From NCBI GenBank assembly GCA_003952965.2, contig CM025853.1, positions 18,373,110-18,437,109 on the forward strand: a DNA stretch of 64,000 bases. The letters run 5' to 3'. The notes beneath the pieces are model-generated. The model saw nothing but the letters and a program-made list of their open reading frames with translations, searched no databases and was not told where the DNA came from. Origin of the DNA: Morella rubra. Lineage: Eukaryota > Streptophyta > Magnoliopsida > Fagales > Myricaceae. This document shows, piece by piece, positions 19,555 to 30,631 of this stretch. Made by a program: the position numbers and the translations under genes. Numbering within the stretch: position 1 is the first letter of the stretch; the number at the start of each line of letters is the position of its first letter.

Positions 19555-20506
19555 GACCATCTTATAGGCTTTTTCAAGGTCTATCTTTACTGCCAATAAA
19601 CCCCCTCTACCCATCTTCCTCATAAGTGTTTGCATCACTTCATGAACCATAATTAAATTGTCCTGAATATGGCGTTGAGGAACAAAGGCCTTTTGGTTAT
19701 TAGACACCAGTTTCGGCATAAGCACCTTGAGTCAGGTCGCCAAAATTTTGGAGATAATTTTGTAACAAACGTTACAAAGGCTAATAGGCTTGAATTGCTT
19801 CACCTGATCCGGATTGTCCGCCTTGGGGATGAGGACAGTAAAAGAGTGGTTCATTTGTTTCAAGATATACCCATTTAGAAAAAAAATTTGGACCATCTTG
19901 ATCACCTTTGATCAAATAGTCTGCCAGTATTTTTGGAAAAAAATTACAATGAAGCCGTCTAGTCCCGGGGATTTTAAATCACCAATACTACTAACTGCCT
20001 CCCAAATCTCTGATTCTTCAAGTATATGGCACAAGGTAGTATTATTAGCATCGGTAACTTTTTGAGAGATAATGTCCTCCAAATTTGAAGGGAAAGTAGT
20101 TGGGCAGCCCGAAAACAAATTTCTAAAATAACCCTAAAAAAGGGTGCCTATTTCCTCCCTGCTGTGCAACCACTCCCATTCTCCTGTTTTATAGCATCTA
20201 TGCAATTTCTTTGATGCCTAACATGGGTGGAAAGGTGAAAAAATCTAGTATTTAAATTGAGTGTTCTCAACCAAGTGATTCTAGATTTTTGGAGCCATAA
20301 CATCTCTTCTTTCTTTTGTCAGCTAAAAATCAAGCACTCAATTCAAGCTCCCAAACACTTACTTGATGATTACCAGGAGAAGAAGAGACTTCTTGCTGCA
20401 CTTATCCAGATCCAATTGAAGTTGTCGGATATTATGTTGAATATGCCCGAATACCTCCCTGTTCCACTGTCTTAAGGCTTCCTTTGTAGTCTTAAGACTT
20501 CGGCAC
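19555..20506 (-). pseudogene. LINE reverse transcriptase, N-terminal part
   Basis: Minus-strand blocks EIWEAVSSIGDLKSPGLDGF (about 19950-20010), the RT entry motif, then SNNQKAFVPQRHIQDNLIMV and LLAVKIDLEKAYKMV (19560-19720), in the order expected for L1-type RT. Small shifts and stops separate them. It runs directly into the CACTA right end at 19554. On the other side copia D is inserted at the target GGCAC (20502-20506). Confidence 0.88.
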
Positions 20507-20773
20507 TGTTAAAATCAGAGAAGAGAATAAGAGGAAGAAAAGAAGATTATCAAGAAGTGATTCTTTTATTCGATGAATAATTCACAACGGACTTGAGTCC
20601 TATTTATACAGGTATGTGGGGAACAAAGAATTAATTACAAAATCAATTACAAGCTGTACACGCTCCTGCCCATATATGTGAGATTTGCTGACTTTTATTT
20701 TTGGTAGAATTACGTGATATCAGCTTGGATTTCTTCCCTTGATGTTGGCCTAGAATTTCGGGATTTCTCAACA
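20507..20773 (-). repeat. 3' LTR of copia D
   Basis: 267 bases, TGTTGAGAAATCCC...GATTTTAACA on the minus strand. It contains an extra GAGAATAA-like 8 bases compared with the other LTR. The TATA-like box is TATAAATAGG near 20612. Confidence 0.93.
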
Positions 20774-22190
20774 TTCCCCCTCAAGTTGGAGTGAATATTT
20801 GTAACACCCAACTTGCTTAGTAAGTGATCAAATTGTGTAAGTCCCAGAGCTTTGGTGAAAAGGTCCGCAGGTTGCTGGCTTGTATGCATGTAGATTGTTT
20901 GAATGACACCAGCTTGAAGCTTTTCTCGAACCACATGACAATCTATCTCGATGTGCTTGGTTTGTTCATGGAATACCGGATTTGAGGCTATGTGTATGGC
21001 TGCCTTGTTATCACAGTATAGTCTGACTGGTTGAGGGTGTGTTACTTTAAGATCTGCAAGTAAGGACTTTAACCAAGTGATCTCACAACATGTGGAGGCC
21101 ATAGATCTATATTCTGCTTCAGCGGATGAGCGGGAAACGGTCGTTTGCTTCTTGGTCTTCCAGCAGATGGGTGATTTTCCGAGTAGGATGCAATACCCGG
21201 TGATGGAACGTCTAGTGTCCCTGCAACGTGCCCAATCTGCATCACAGTATGCATGAAGCTGGAGCTCACTAGAGGCTGATAAGAAGATTCCTTGGCCTGG
21301 AGACTTCTTAATATATCGCAAGACTCTGTGTGCTGCATCCAAGTGTGGTATGCGTGGTTTGTCCATGAACTGGCTGAGCACATGTACTGAATAGGCCAAG
21401 TCTGGTCTTGTAATGGCCAGATAAATTAATCTTCCAACAAGTCGCCTGTATGATGAGGGATCCGCAATGAGTTCACCCTCACTCTCACTCAATGCAAGGT
21501 TTTGCTCCATGGGGAAGTTGCTAGGCTTAGCTCCAAGGAAGCCAGTATCTTCCAATATCTCAAGTGCATACTTCCTCTGAGACAAGAATATACCTTTGCT
21601 TGAACGAGCCACTTCAATTCCCAAAAAATATTTAAGAATCCCTAGATCCTTGAGCTTGAAATGGTCACTGAGGAATTTCTTGACTGTACTGATTTGTTCC
21701 AAGCTATTTCTTGCAACAATAATGTCATCCACATAGACTAAAATAGCAGTAAAAGTGTCCTTATGGGATCGGACGAACAAGGAGTAATCTGCCTTGGATT
21801 GTGTGTATCCTGCATCAATGAGGGTGGATGAGAGCTTGGCATACCATTGTCTCGAGGCTTGTTTGAGGCCATAAAGAGACTTAACGAGCCTGCATACTCG
21901 AGTCTCCCCCTTTCATCCGAATCCCAGAGGAAGTGCCATATAGACTTCTTCATCCAGATCTCCATAAAGGAATGCATTGTTGACATCAAGTTGATGGAGA
22001 TGCCAGTGATGGGCGGAAGCAAGAGCCAAAAGGGTGCGAACGGTGGTCATTTTAGCGACGGGAGCAAAGGTCTCAGTATAGTCAATGCCTTCTTGTTGAC
22101 TGTAGCCTTTGGCAACTAGGCGAGCCTTGTACCGCTCGATAGATCCATCAGGGTTGTGTTTGATCTTGTAGACCCATCTGCATCCAATAG
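20710..22190 (-). pseudogene. pol: copia D reverse transcriptase and RNase H
   Basis: The frame 20710-21780 carries [11 protein letters not shown] (catalytic YVDD), [40 protein letters not shown], the RNase H block [58 protein letters not shown] and DLFTKALG. The preceding part (about 21790-22100; [53 protein letters not shown]) is in another frame. A further shift near 22185 joins it to the integrase frame. With these shifts corrected it would be a normal RVT_2 domain. The last codons overlap the LTR. Confidence 0.92.
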
Positions 22191-23500
22191 GTCTTTACCA
22201 GGAGGAAGATGAGTAAGGACCCAGGTATGGTTGAGCTCGAGAGCATCAATCTCAGCACGCATAGCGGCACGCCAATTGGGATCACCCATGGCCTGCAAGA
22301 AAGATTGTGGTTCTTTGGCAAGAGAGATGGCTGTGGTGAAGGCACGATGAGGAGAAGATAAATGGGAATAAGATAGAAAATCAGTGAGGGAATAGGGAGT
22401 ACCTGACGAACGAACCAGCGCAGAGTTAGATGATTGAGCGGGCCGAGATGGAAGAGCTTGTTCCACATGAAAGTCTTGCAAATATGTCGGTGGCTGAATG
22501 GGTCGGTGAGAACGTCTGGGCATTGGAGAAGGAGGTGGCAATGGTGATGGTGTAGGAGCTGAGTCATCTATGAGATGGTCAATAGGGAATACAGGACAAG
22601 GTAGGACAGGTTCTGTAGGTTCAAAAGGAGAAGAGGCAAAAGGAAAAACGTCTTCATGAAAGATGACATCCCGGGAAACAAAGACTTTGTGGGTGGCAAG
22701 GTTATAGAGCTGGTATCCCTTTTTACCATATGGATAACCAAGAAAAGCACATTGAGTTGCTCGCGGGTCGAATTTGGAGGGGTTTTGAAAGTGAGTGGAA
22801 GCAAAGCATAGGTAGCCAAACACTCTCAAATGATTGTAGGTGGGTTTGACACCATGCAATCTTTCATAGGGAGAAACACCACCCAAAATTGGAGAAGGGG
22901 TTCGGTTGATGAGGTACGTGGCAGTAAGGATAGCATCCCCCCAGAAGTGTGTAGGCATATGGGCTTGAAAGAGTAACGCACGGGCAACATTGAGGAGATG
23001 ACGGTGTTTGCGTTCAACCACCCCATTTTGTTGAGGAGTGGAGACACAACTGGTTTGATGAATAATACCCTTGGGTGCATAGAATGTGGGCATGTGGAAC
23101 TCTGGGCCATTATCACTCCGTATGATTTTGATGGTGGTAGAAAATTAATTTTCAATAAGGTGGATGAAAGATTGCAATAGGGAACGGGTGTCCGATTTGT
23201 TGTGCATTAAGTAAACCCAAGTGCTACGAGTAAAATCGTCTACGATGGTGAGGAAGTAGTGTGCACTAGTAGTAGAAGGGGTGCGATGGCCCCCCCAAAT
23301 ATCGACATGCAATAAGTCAAAAGGTTTAAGGGAAGAGATGGAACTAGCTGGAAAAGGAGCACGAGTCTGTTTAGCTAATGGGCAAATTAAACATGGTTCC
23401 AAATTGGAACTACAAATTTCTGGAATGTTATTAGAAAGGAAAGACAAAGCTTTATTTGATAAATGACCTAAACGTTGGTGCTAAATGTGGGAAGAGGATG
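22116..23500 (-). pseudogene. pol: copia D integrase
   Basis: GAG-pre-integrase HQRLGHLSNKALSFLSNN (about 23470-23420), zinc-finger region CLICPLAKQTRAPFP, core LLHVDIWGGHRTPSTTSAHY, FLTIVDDFTRSTWVYLMHNK (23280-23170), a shift near 23145, then [58 protein letters not shown] and the proline- and serine-rich linker before RT. The order and spacing are normal for copia. It is split between the frames ending at 23145 and starting at 23093. Confidence 0.9.
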
Positions 23501-23670
23501 TGGAGGTGGATGTGGCCACCTGACAACAAGCATTCCTGGTGTTAGCAAAGTGACATCCGTCGATTCAGTTCCCATCCCAATCATCTAATCCTAGGTCCTG
23601 GATAAAGTCTATCAGAACAAATAAAACAACCCTTGCACAATTTACGAATTAAGATTGAAATAGGAAATTC

Positions 23671-24316
23671 GGGACATCATTGTCTAAAGTGACAAAGAGG
23701 TGGGATCCAATATGAGTAACATGTGGCACATTGGTAATTACCGTTACCATGAGTTCCAAATGGGTGTGCAAACCATATGATCTGTTGCGCCACATGTCAA
23801 GAATCCACAAAGGATCATGATTTACCCGCCAATGAACGGGATACAGTGGTGTGCCACATTGATAGAGCTGAGTTGTTTAGGTGGCACAAACACCATTGTT
23901 CAGGTGTGAAAGGAAGGCAACCCAAGAGACGTGACACTACTTGGGTCACCTGTGCCAGGGTTGTGTGGGCTTGAGGAAAGCCATGGCATGCACAAGCGTT
24001 CATCGTATGCCATCTCGGGACATTGTCTAAAGTGAGAGTAGCGAACGGATCCAATATGAGTATGACATGAGCCATTGGTAATTGGACCGTTCGAGACGTG
24101 GGTGTGCACCATATGATCTGTTTGTCAAGTGGATGGATGAATTCGGGTGTGCCATGGGTTGAGAAGAGGCTGAGTTGTTTAGAATGGCCAAAAGCTGCTG
24201 GCATTGTTCAGGTGTGAAAGGAAGGCTGCTGGTGGAAGAGACGTGGTGGGCACTATGCTTGGGACCTGGACCAGGCTTAGAGTTGTGTGGGCTTGAAGGA
24301 AAGCCATGGATGCGAT
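23671..24316 (-). repeat. diverged ~346-bp tandem duplication at the gag-protease junction
   Basis: Two adjacent copies offset by about 346 bases (from 23671 and from 24017), both starting GGGACAT...TTGTCTAAAGTG and sharing GGATCCAATATGAGTA, ACCATATGATCTGTT, GCTGAGTTGTTTAG, CATTGTTCAGGTGTGAAAGG and AAGCCATGG. The copies differ at many positions. In translation both contain LPFTPEQ...LNNSA. The protease motif of the downstream copy is WILD-(shift)-GATDHMVCT at about 23770-23806, with an extra base inside the DSG triplet. Confidence 0.85.
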
Positions 24317-25139
24317 AGCAGCGGTCAACGGTATGGCCATCTTTACCATGGTGAGTGCACTTGAGGGACTTCTTGGATGGACCGAGTCGACTAGTTTTTC
24401 GTGGTGGATAATTGGTAGCAGCCAATGCAATGCCTTCAATGGCTAGTGGAGTTGAGACACTCCGATGACGCTCTTCTTGCAAGACCAGGGCATAAGTGCG
24501 GCTCACAGTCGGAAGTGGATCCATCAACAGTATCTGCCCACGTGTTGCAGCATAAGACTCGTTGAGCCCCATAAGAAAAGTCAAGACATTGTCGGATTCT
24601 CGCTGGGCCAGACTCTTTTTCCGGGCACCACAAGTGTAGGTACCACAGGTGCAAATGTGCGAAGGTTGGATTGCAGCTAACTCATCCCATAAGCTCTTCA
24701 ACGTTGCAAAGTATCCTGTGACTGAGAGAGAACCTTGAACAAGATTACTGATATCTTGTTTGAGTTTGTAGAGGCGCGGGCCATTGACTTGAGAATACCG
24801 ATCTTTTAAATTGGTCCAAATAGCAAAAGCGGATTTGCAATAGATTACACTAGAAGATATTTCTTTAGAAATTGAATTGAGGAGCCAAGATATTACCATG
24901 ACATTGCAGCGTTTCCATTGTCGAGCTTCAGCGGAAGTGCTGGACGAAGGGGGGGGAATTGTACCGTCGATGAACCCAAGTTTATTCTTAGCTTCGAGAG
25001 CGAGAAGCATCGCTTGACTCCAGGAGGCATAATTTTCTTCTGTGAGAGGAGTGGAGACTAAGATCATACCAGGATGGTCTGAGGGATGGAGGTACAAGTG
25101 ATGAGTGGGATTGTCATACTTCGCTTCCTTTTCAGCCAT
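24027..25139 (-). CDS. gag: copia D gag
   Basis: Starts ATG at 25139 (MAEKEAKYDNPTHHLYLHPS). The N-terminal retrotransposon gag block follows (HPGMILVSTPLTEENYASWS, MLLALEAKNKLGFIDGTIP), then the UBN2-type core (AIWTNLKDRYSQVNGPRLYK, SLSVTGYFATLKSLWDEL). A zinc-knuckle-like stretch CTHHGKDGHTVDRCYRIHGF lies at about residues 265-285. Its second cysteine is replaced by histidine compared with the usual CxxCxxxxHxxxxC. The frame is open for 370 codons, the best-preserved gag in the window, but its end runs into the tandem duplication that separates it from the protease. Confidence 0.88.
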   Translation of the reverse strand: MAEKEAKYDNPTHHLYLHPSDHPGMILVSTPLTEENYASWSQAMLLALEAKNKLGFIDGTIPPPSSSTSAEARQWKRCNVMVISWLLNSISKEISSSVIYCKSAFAIWTNLKDRYSQVNGPRLYKLKQDISNLVQGSLSVTGYFATLKSLWDELAAIQPSHICTCGTYTCGARKKSLAQRESDNVLTFLMGLNESYAATRGQILLMDPLPTVSRTYALVLQEERHRSVSTPLAIEGIALAATNYPPRKTSRLGPSKKSLKCTHHGKDGHTVDRCYRIHGFPSSPHNSKPGPGPKHSAHHVSSTSSLPFTPEQCQQLLAILNNSASSQPMAHPNSSIHLTNRSYGAHPRLERSNYQWLMSYSYWIRSLLSL

Positions 25140-25611
25140 GTAAGAAAAATTCCAGAACTATTGCAATAAAAAGGGGCCGGACTGTGCGTTGTTCACCGAA
25201 ATTGGACCGAGATAAATAATGTCCAGATAATGGACTTGTGGAAATCAAATGAAAAAGGGGCCCAAAAGAGAAAAAGGATGGAATAAAAAAAGAGCAGTAA
25301 CTTTGCACAGAAAGGTATGCCCTCCAACTGCTCGAAAAAAATACTTCACCGAAAGATAAGTGCTCAAATGATCTGATAACTAGATTGCTCAAACCAATGG
25401 AGAACAAAATAGAGCTGCAGAAGTAGCCTCCAACAACTACAATAGATATATATAAGAAATCAGAGTCTCACTAGACGTGTAACAGTCACGTTAAAAGAGA
25501 AAACCGAAATGAAGAAAAGAGAATATCAGCCTCTGTTTTGTGATGCTCAAAACAGAGGACAAAAACAGAAAAATGGGTTCCTCAAATGCAATTCTCAAGG
25601 CTCTGCTACCA

Positions 25612-25870
25612 TGTTAAAATCAGAGAAGAGGAAGAAAAGAAGATTATCAAGAAGTGATTCTTCTATTCGATGAATAATTCACAACGGACTTGAGTCCTAT
25701 TTGTACAGGTATGTGGGGAACAAAGAATTAATTACAAAATCAATTACAAGCTGTACACGCTCCTGCCCATATATGTGAGATTTGCTGACTTTTATTTTTG
25801 GTAGAATTACGTGATATCAGCTCGGATTTCTTCCCTTGATGTTGGCCTAGAATTTCGGGATTTCTCAACA
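25612..25870 (-). repeat. 5' LTR of copia D
   Basis: 259 bases with the same ends as the left LTR (plus strand TGTTAAAATC...TTTCTCAACA). It is followed on the element strand by TGGTAGCAGAG, the tRNA-Met-type primer site. Positions 25140-25600 are the 5' leader with no gene. Confidence 0.93.
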
Positions 25871-26614
25871 GGCACAAGGTGATCCGGCATGTGGGCAATT
25901 CCATGCATCCTTGACGACAGATTGGCTTCACTCATCCGAAGCCCAGAAACCTTCAAACCGAAAGGGGCGAGGACTCTTATCAGAATCTCCCATCGTATCA
26001 AGAAGTAGAGAAGCATGGTCAAAAGCTAAGCGGGCAAGATGTTTGACCTTGGCTCGAGGAAACAATTCCCGCCAATCACAATTTGCTAATTCAGGATCCA
26101 GGCGCTCCTTAATTTGCCCATCCCCTTGTCTGCTGTTTGTCCATGGAAATATGTTTCTGGAAAAGCCAAGGTCCAGCATCCCCGTGTTCCAAAGGAATCG
26201 CTGAATATCACTTAGAAGTGAATTTTGCCTAATTTGACGTCCACCCCATTTCTCATTTTGGTGTAAAATAGTGTTAAAGTCTCCGAAGCACAACCATGGA
26301 CCAGTAAAATCTCTACCACTAGAATCCATGGGATACCAAAAAGCAGCTTTTTCATTCCATCGAGGAGTGCCGTACACAAAAGATAGTAGCCATTGTCTGT
26401 TCGGAGGATCAAATCACTTCACAATTGAATTCACAAAATTATGACAGACCAATTTAACTTCCAAAATAACACCTTTTTTCCAAGCTACAAGTAAACCCCT
26501 ACTACAGCCTCTAGGAGCAACTTCAACCACATTAGCAAAACCCATCTGTAAAAAATTACTATGAAGTCCGGTCACCTTTGTTTCGGCCAAGACAAACTAT
26601 CTCAGGGAGGTACT
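25871..26614 (-). pseudogene. LINE AP endonuclease
   Basis: Minus-strand reading with EIVCLAETKVTGLHSNF (the ETK block, near 26600-26550), GPWLCFGDFNTILHQNEKWG (GDFN block), DLGFSRNIFPWTNSRQGDGQ and FDHASLLLDTMGDS (the D/SDH block). These are the canonical blocks of the L1-type apurinic endonuclease that nicks target DNA. A shift near 26390 separates the first block. GGCAC at 25871-25875 is the copia D target duplication and GTACT at 26610-26614 is that of E1. Confidence 0.9.
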
Positions 26615-27765
26615 TGTAAGAAATATGCCCTAAAAACCAGTTTATTTAAGAATGATTATGAGATAATTATTTCTTTTGTTTTATCACATGTGTTTATTTA
26701 TTTATGGGTATTATGTTGTGGCATAAGATGTCACATAGTTTTATTGCTAAGTGACATTGTAGAAAAGTCATGCCAATGATTAATGAATCAAAGGCAAAGG
26801 TAGTGACCTTAAGCAAATGAGTGGATGGACTGTAAGAGTACATGCATTGAACGAGATCAATTATGAATATCTTCTAGAAGTGATCACTAATTGTGAAAAT
26901 AATATTCAGCACAATTGACTTATAGTATCCTTAGACCTGAGAGGTTTGTACGGAATTGTTTATTGTATACTTGTGCTTTAACTGAGTTATATGGTGATGA
27001 TCCTTATGGATTAAATGTTTCAGACAAAGTTGGGTCTTGTATATAATACATAGTTTTGTATAAATGTTCAATAAGGAATCTATCAGTCTCTTAATGAGAT
27101 AATATATTCATTAAATCTGTATAGGGTTGAACTCTAGAAAATCACTAGCCAGTATAATTAATAAATTATTTTGGAAACAATTTGGGAGTGAAACAAGTTA
27201 TAGATTGGAATTAAGAATTATATGAGCTAGGAATTTAATCGGTGATATTATTCTGATCCTATTGGCTCATGTGCAATATAGTATGGTGGAAGGATAAATA
27301 AGTTAATATTGTTAGCAAAAAGGGATTTCACAAATCAATCTCATCCTCTCAAGAGTAAATTGTGATATGTTAATGGACATGATCATAATTAATAGAAGCC
27401 CAAAATTTGGAATATAAGAATATAAGGGAATTAATGGAAAAGATTTTTCCATTTGATCCTACGGTTGAGATCTAAGGTCCCTAATGATCCCACGCCATAT
27501 CACGGCTAGGGTTCAGAAAAAGATTATAAGATAGCTTTTTCTAGACAGTTGGCCATTAGGACTTTGAGAAACCCTGTGACGGCTGTGAGGCATGGAAAGA
27601 AAGGAGGTAGAACAATTGGGCTGCTAAGGTTGTGAGATCAAACAAATTTTTAGGTGGTGAGCTAAATAAGATCTGAAGAATTCGAAGACTGTTCAGAGAC
27701 AAGATTTCCTTCAAGATCGAAGATTGAAGAAAATTTGTAAGAATTATTCCACAAACAAATTTTTA
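26615..27765 (+). repeat. solo LTR E1
   Basis: 1151 bases starting TGTAAGAAATATGCCCTAAAA and ending AAATTTTTA, flanked by the 5-bp duplication GTACT (26610-26614 and 27766-27770). Removing it rejoins the LINE reading at WQY/LPEIVC. The start resembles a widespread plant copia LTR start (AAATATGCCCTA). No coding sequence lies inside. E3 begins the same way, and E2 is a diverged inverse relative. Confidence 0.88.
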
Positions 27766-28165
27766 GTACTGCCATAAAACCTTCCTGAGATATCTCTCTG
27801 TCGTGGCTCTTCCAAAGCCACAACAGTTCTAGAAGCAGAGTTCATTGCCAGGATGGCACGTTAAGGCCCGCCTCCTCAGCCAAATGGTGGAATAAGATGG
27901 TAACTGAACATGAGAGCTGTTCAGTTTCATACCTCCTCATCGGGCTTTGTTCATAAGAGTACTGCTACAATTTTTCAAAGACTTTCGAAGCATATTCTTT
28001 TCCGTTGGACGCCCCCTCTTGAAACAGCAAAGTACGATGTGGGCTGGACAAACTAACTTCTGAATGAGGTTTAGCCCGTACCTTGGCGAGAAAAGATCTC
28101 TCGGCCTGTGGGGCTCCTTTAGCTCATTAAGCCCTCGTTTGTGCGCGGGTATCGCCTGGGTTAAA
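27766..28165 (-). pseudogene. LINE linker between zinc knuckle and endonuclease
   Basis: Minus-strand frame 27937-28248 overlaps it, with IPAHKRGLNELKEPHRPRDL and CCFKRGRPTEKNML, a basic KRGRP linker typical of the region before the LINE endonuclease. It is followed by a weak NCCGFGRATTERYL that matches the expected WNCRGLG start of the endonuclease. TTAAA at 28161-28165 is the E2 target duplication. Confidence 0.7.
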
Positions 28166-29471
28166 TGAAAGATTGTGAAACGCAGCGGAAAATGATCTTC
28201 GAATAAAAAATAGTCCAAATGTACTGTTTCCTTCAGATCTACATGCACAAATTTTTCTAGATAGAGTATTTCTTAGAGAGAGTCTCAAAATTTAAAATGA
28301 ATATCTTGCTCTCAAATGAATTTTTGAGTCTTTTATAATGGCTTGTACAAAATTGAACAGTGCTTATGCGTGGGATCTTTAGGGATCTCAAATCTCGGCC
28401 GTAGGATCGTCATGAAAAACTCTTTTTCACTAAACTCCTTATATTCTGTAATCTGAATTTATGGGCTTCTACAAATTGTGATCATGTCCATTAACATATA
28501 ACAATTGACCCTCGAGATAATGAGATTATTTTGTGAAATCCTTTTTGCTAACAATTATATGCTTATTTATCCTTCCACTATACTATATTCCACATGATCT
28601 AATAGGACTGAAATAATATCGCTGATAAAATCTCTAGCTCATATAATTATTAATTCTTAGTCTGTATCTAGTTGGACTCTTAAAAGTTTTCAAAAAATTA
28701 TTTTTGCAAATAATTATTTAATATACACATTATATTATATTATATATATAATAAAAACCGTGAAAAATATTTTCACAAAAAACTCGTTGCGCAGCAATTG
28801 TATTTGAGTCTAAACAATCTGTAAACATAATGAATATACTGCCTCATCAGAGACTGGTGGATTCCATATTAAGCAATTAAACAAATTCACTTACTATACA
28901 CAAGGCTCAACATTATCTGGAATATTTGATTTGCGAAGATCATCACCAAACGGCTTAGTCAAAGCACAAGCATATAACAAGCAAACCTGGATAACTCTCT
29001 CAAGTCTAAGGACAACATAAGCTAATTGTGCTGAATACCATTTTCTACGTCAGCGATTGTTTCCATAAGGTATTCATATTTGATCCCGTTCAATGCATGT
29101 ACTGTGTCATTGCACCCACTCTTCTGCTTAAAGTCACCACCTCAATGACGGAGTCCATCATTCTATCTTATAGAGGCACAACGAGCGTAGATCTATTTGT
29201 ATATTTTTATGTATCATAGTCTAAAACAAAGTGAGTCAACAAGGATCCGAAAAATCATACTCCCTGCCTCCGATTCATTAATCATTGGACTGATTCTTCT
29301 ACAATGTTACTCAATAGTATGACATCTAATATCATTATAAATATGACATCTTATGTCATGCACGTTCTCGAAATAACAATATACAATTGATTAATTAACA
29401 ACAATAATTATAACAACAATTATCTCATAATCATTCAAAAATTGTTTAATTTTGAGGGCATACATATAACA
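28166..29471 (-). repeat. solo LTR E2
   Basis: 1306 bases, minus-strand TGTTATATGTATGCCC to CTTTCA, with a perfect 5-bp duplication TTAAA (28161-28165 and 29472-29476). Long stretches resemble E1 in inverse orientation, for example ATATAGTATGGTGGAAGGAT-like and TTAATGGACATGATCA-like segments. It interrupts the LINE between the ORF1-like part and the KRGRP linker. No gene lies inside. Confidence 0.87.
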
Positions 29472-30631
29472 TTAAAGGCTCTATTGGGCCCAGGCCCAGG
29501 TCACGCTTTCGAAGCGTTGGGCGCCTGAGTTTTGAAGATCCAAGTACTGTCACATCTGCTATCTCTTGCATCTCCAGCGGGGCCCCATCTAGCATCACAC
29601 TTTTTGACTGCTGTGTAGCAGATTAAGTTTCAAGGACTCTCGTACTTCTCAAAGTGCTATCAAAATGCGCCAGGACAGCACTTCCTTCACTATCAACGGA
29701 TGCAGGGATCCCCATCTAGTGCTTGGGTCCCGCAATTATCTCAAAAGGCAGGTTAGTGGGAAGCCCAGGGCAAAGAACTACCTGAGTTTTCGTGGCATGA
29801 ATGGTTGTCTTAGAAGGACCCGATTCTCCAAGCACCATCATGAGCTGCGGACTATCCAGATTTACTGTCGTGCCGTCCCAGTCTTCATCCGGTAACCCAA
29901 CTACTTGAATAGCCAACTGAACTGCCATAGCTGACTCAGTGTCCTTGCTACTAACAGTTTCCTTCTTGTATGCCTAGTTATCCTTGGTTTCCGAACCCAA
30001 GCTAGGAGAGCCTTGGTGACGCTCCGCCGGAGGTGCCTTCAAAGTCAGCTGTGAGCTAGTGGAGCTGGAAGAGGCCTTCCATTGGTCTAGACTGTGATAA
30101 TTAGCACGACGAGAAATGCCCTCAGCTTTCATCCATGGCCCATATTCAGGGTCCTCTCAAACGGCTATCTCACGGGAACATGAAGATTGCATGTGGCTTG
30201 TTAGGCCACATGCATAACAGAATTCCGTCAATCTTTCATATTTGAACAGGATGTGTACTGGTTCCAGGTTGCTTTGGTAGAGCATATACCCCGATGGAAT
30301 AGGAGGGGAGAGACGTAATAACACACGTACCAGAATAAAAGGCACACACCAAACCCTTTTCTCAATATAGCCATCAAGCTCCATCACCTTTCCAATGGCC
30401 TCACCAATATGTCGGGCAGTCATTGCATTTGATCTCTCCATGGGGAGCCCATGTATCTGCACTCAAATGGGGTAGAAGTCCAAGTTGATCTCTTGCCATG
30501 AGAACCCCGACGGCTAAGGTTGTAGAACCATCAGATACCCTTTAATATTCCAAGGTTGTCTGTCCAGCACCTTCTCTCTGGCCTCAACGATACTGAATTC
30601 GCATAAAAAGATATTAACAGCAAGCTCTGTC
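29472..30631 (-). pseudogene. LINE DUF4283-like domain and zinc knuckle
   Basis: Minus-strand reading ELAVNIFLCEFSIVEAREKV (30560-30620), QPWNIKGYLMVLQP, then after two stops VQIHGLPMERSNAMTARHIG (about 30460), VWCVPFILVRVLLRL, and a CCHC knuckle CYACGLTSHMQSSC near 30185-30226. DUF4283 plus a single zinc knuckle is the nucleic-acid-binding front part of many plant L1-type polyproteins. A low-complexity linker (29480-30100) follows. The upstream end is cut by E3. Confidence 0.85.

Larger units (their letters stand above)
20507..25870 (-). mobile_element. copia element D, both LTRs present
   Basis: A 5364-bp Ty1/copia element on the minus strand with two LTRs (20507-20773 and 25612-25870) and a perfect 5-bp target duplication GGCAC (20502-20506 and 25871-25875). 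The primer site TGGTAGCAGAG lies next to the right LTR (25601-25611, minus). A purine tract AAGTTGAGGGGGAA-type sequence lies next to the left LTR. The LTRs differ by about three substitutions and one 8-bp indel, so insertion is recent. Gag is open, but the protease and RT have lesions. Confidence 0.95.
14731..30631 (-). mobile_element. L1-type LINE split by nested insertions
   Basis: A single non-LTR retrotransposon on the minus strand, recovered in five pieces: 29472-30631 (DUF4283-like and zinc knuckle), 27766-28165, 25871-26614 (endonuclease), 19555-20506 (reverse transcriptase start) and 14731-15807 (reverse transcriptase to zf-RVT). The breaks are filled by E2, E1, copia D and a CACTA element. 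At each break the reading continues once the insert and its target duplication are removed, which shows that the LINE is the older sequence. Its 5' end is cut by E3 at 30632. Its 3' end and poly(A) tail are missing. Confidence 0.9.

Noticed and set aside
24027-25139. Gag of copia D as a domesticated host gene, because it is open for 370 codons
   Set aside because: It sits between LTRs with a clear primer site and target duplication in a young element; openness is explained by age.
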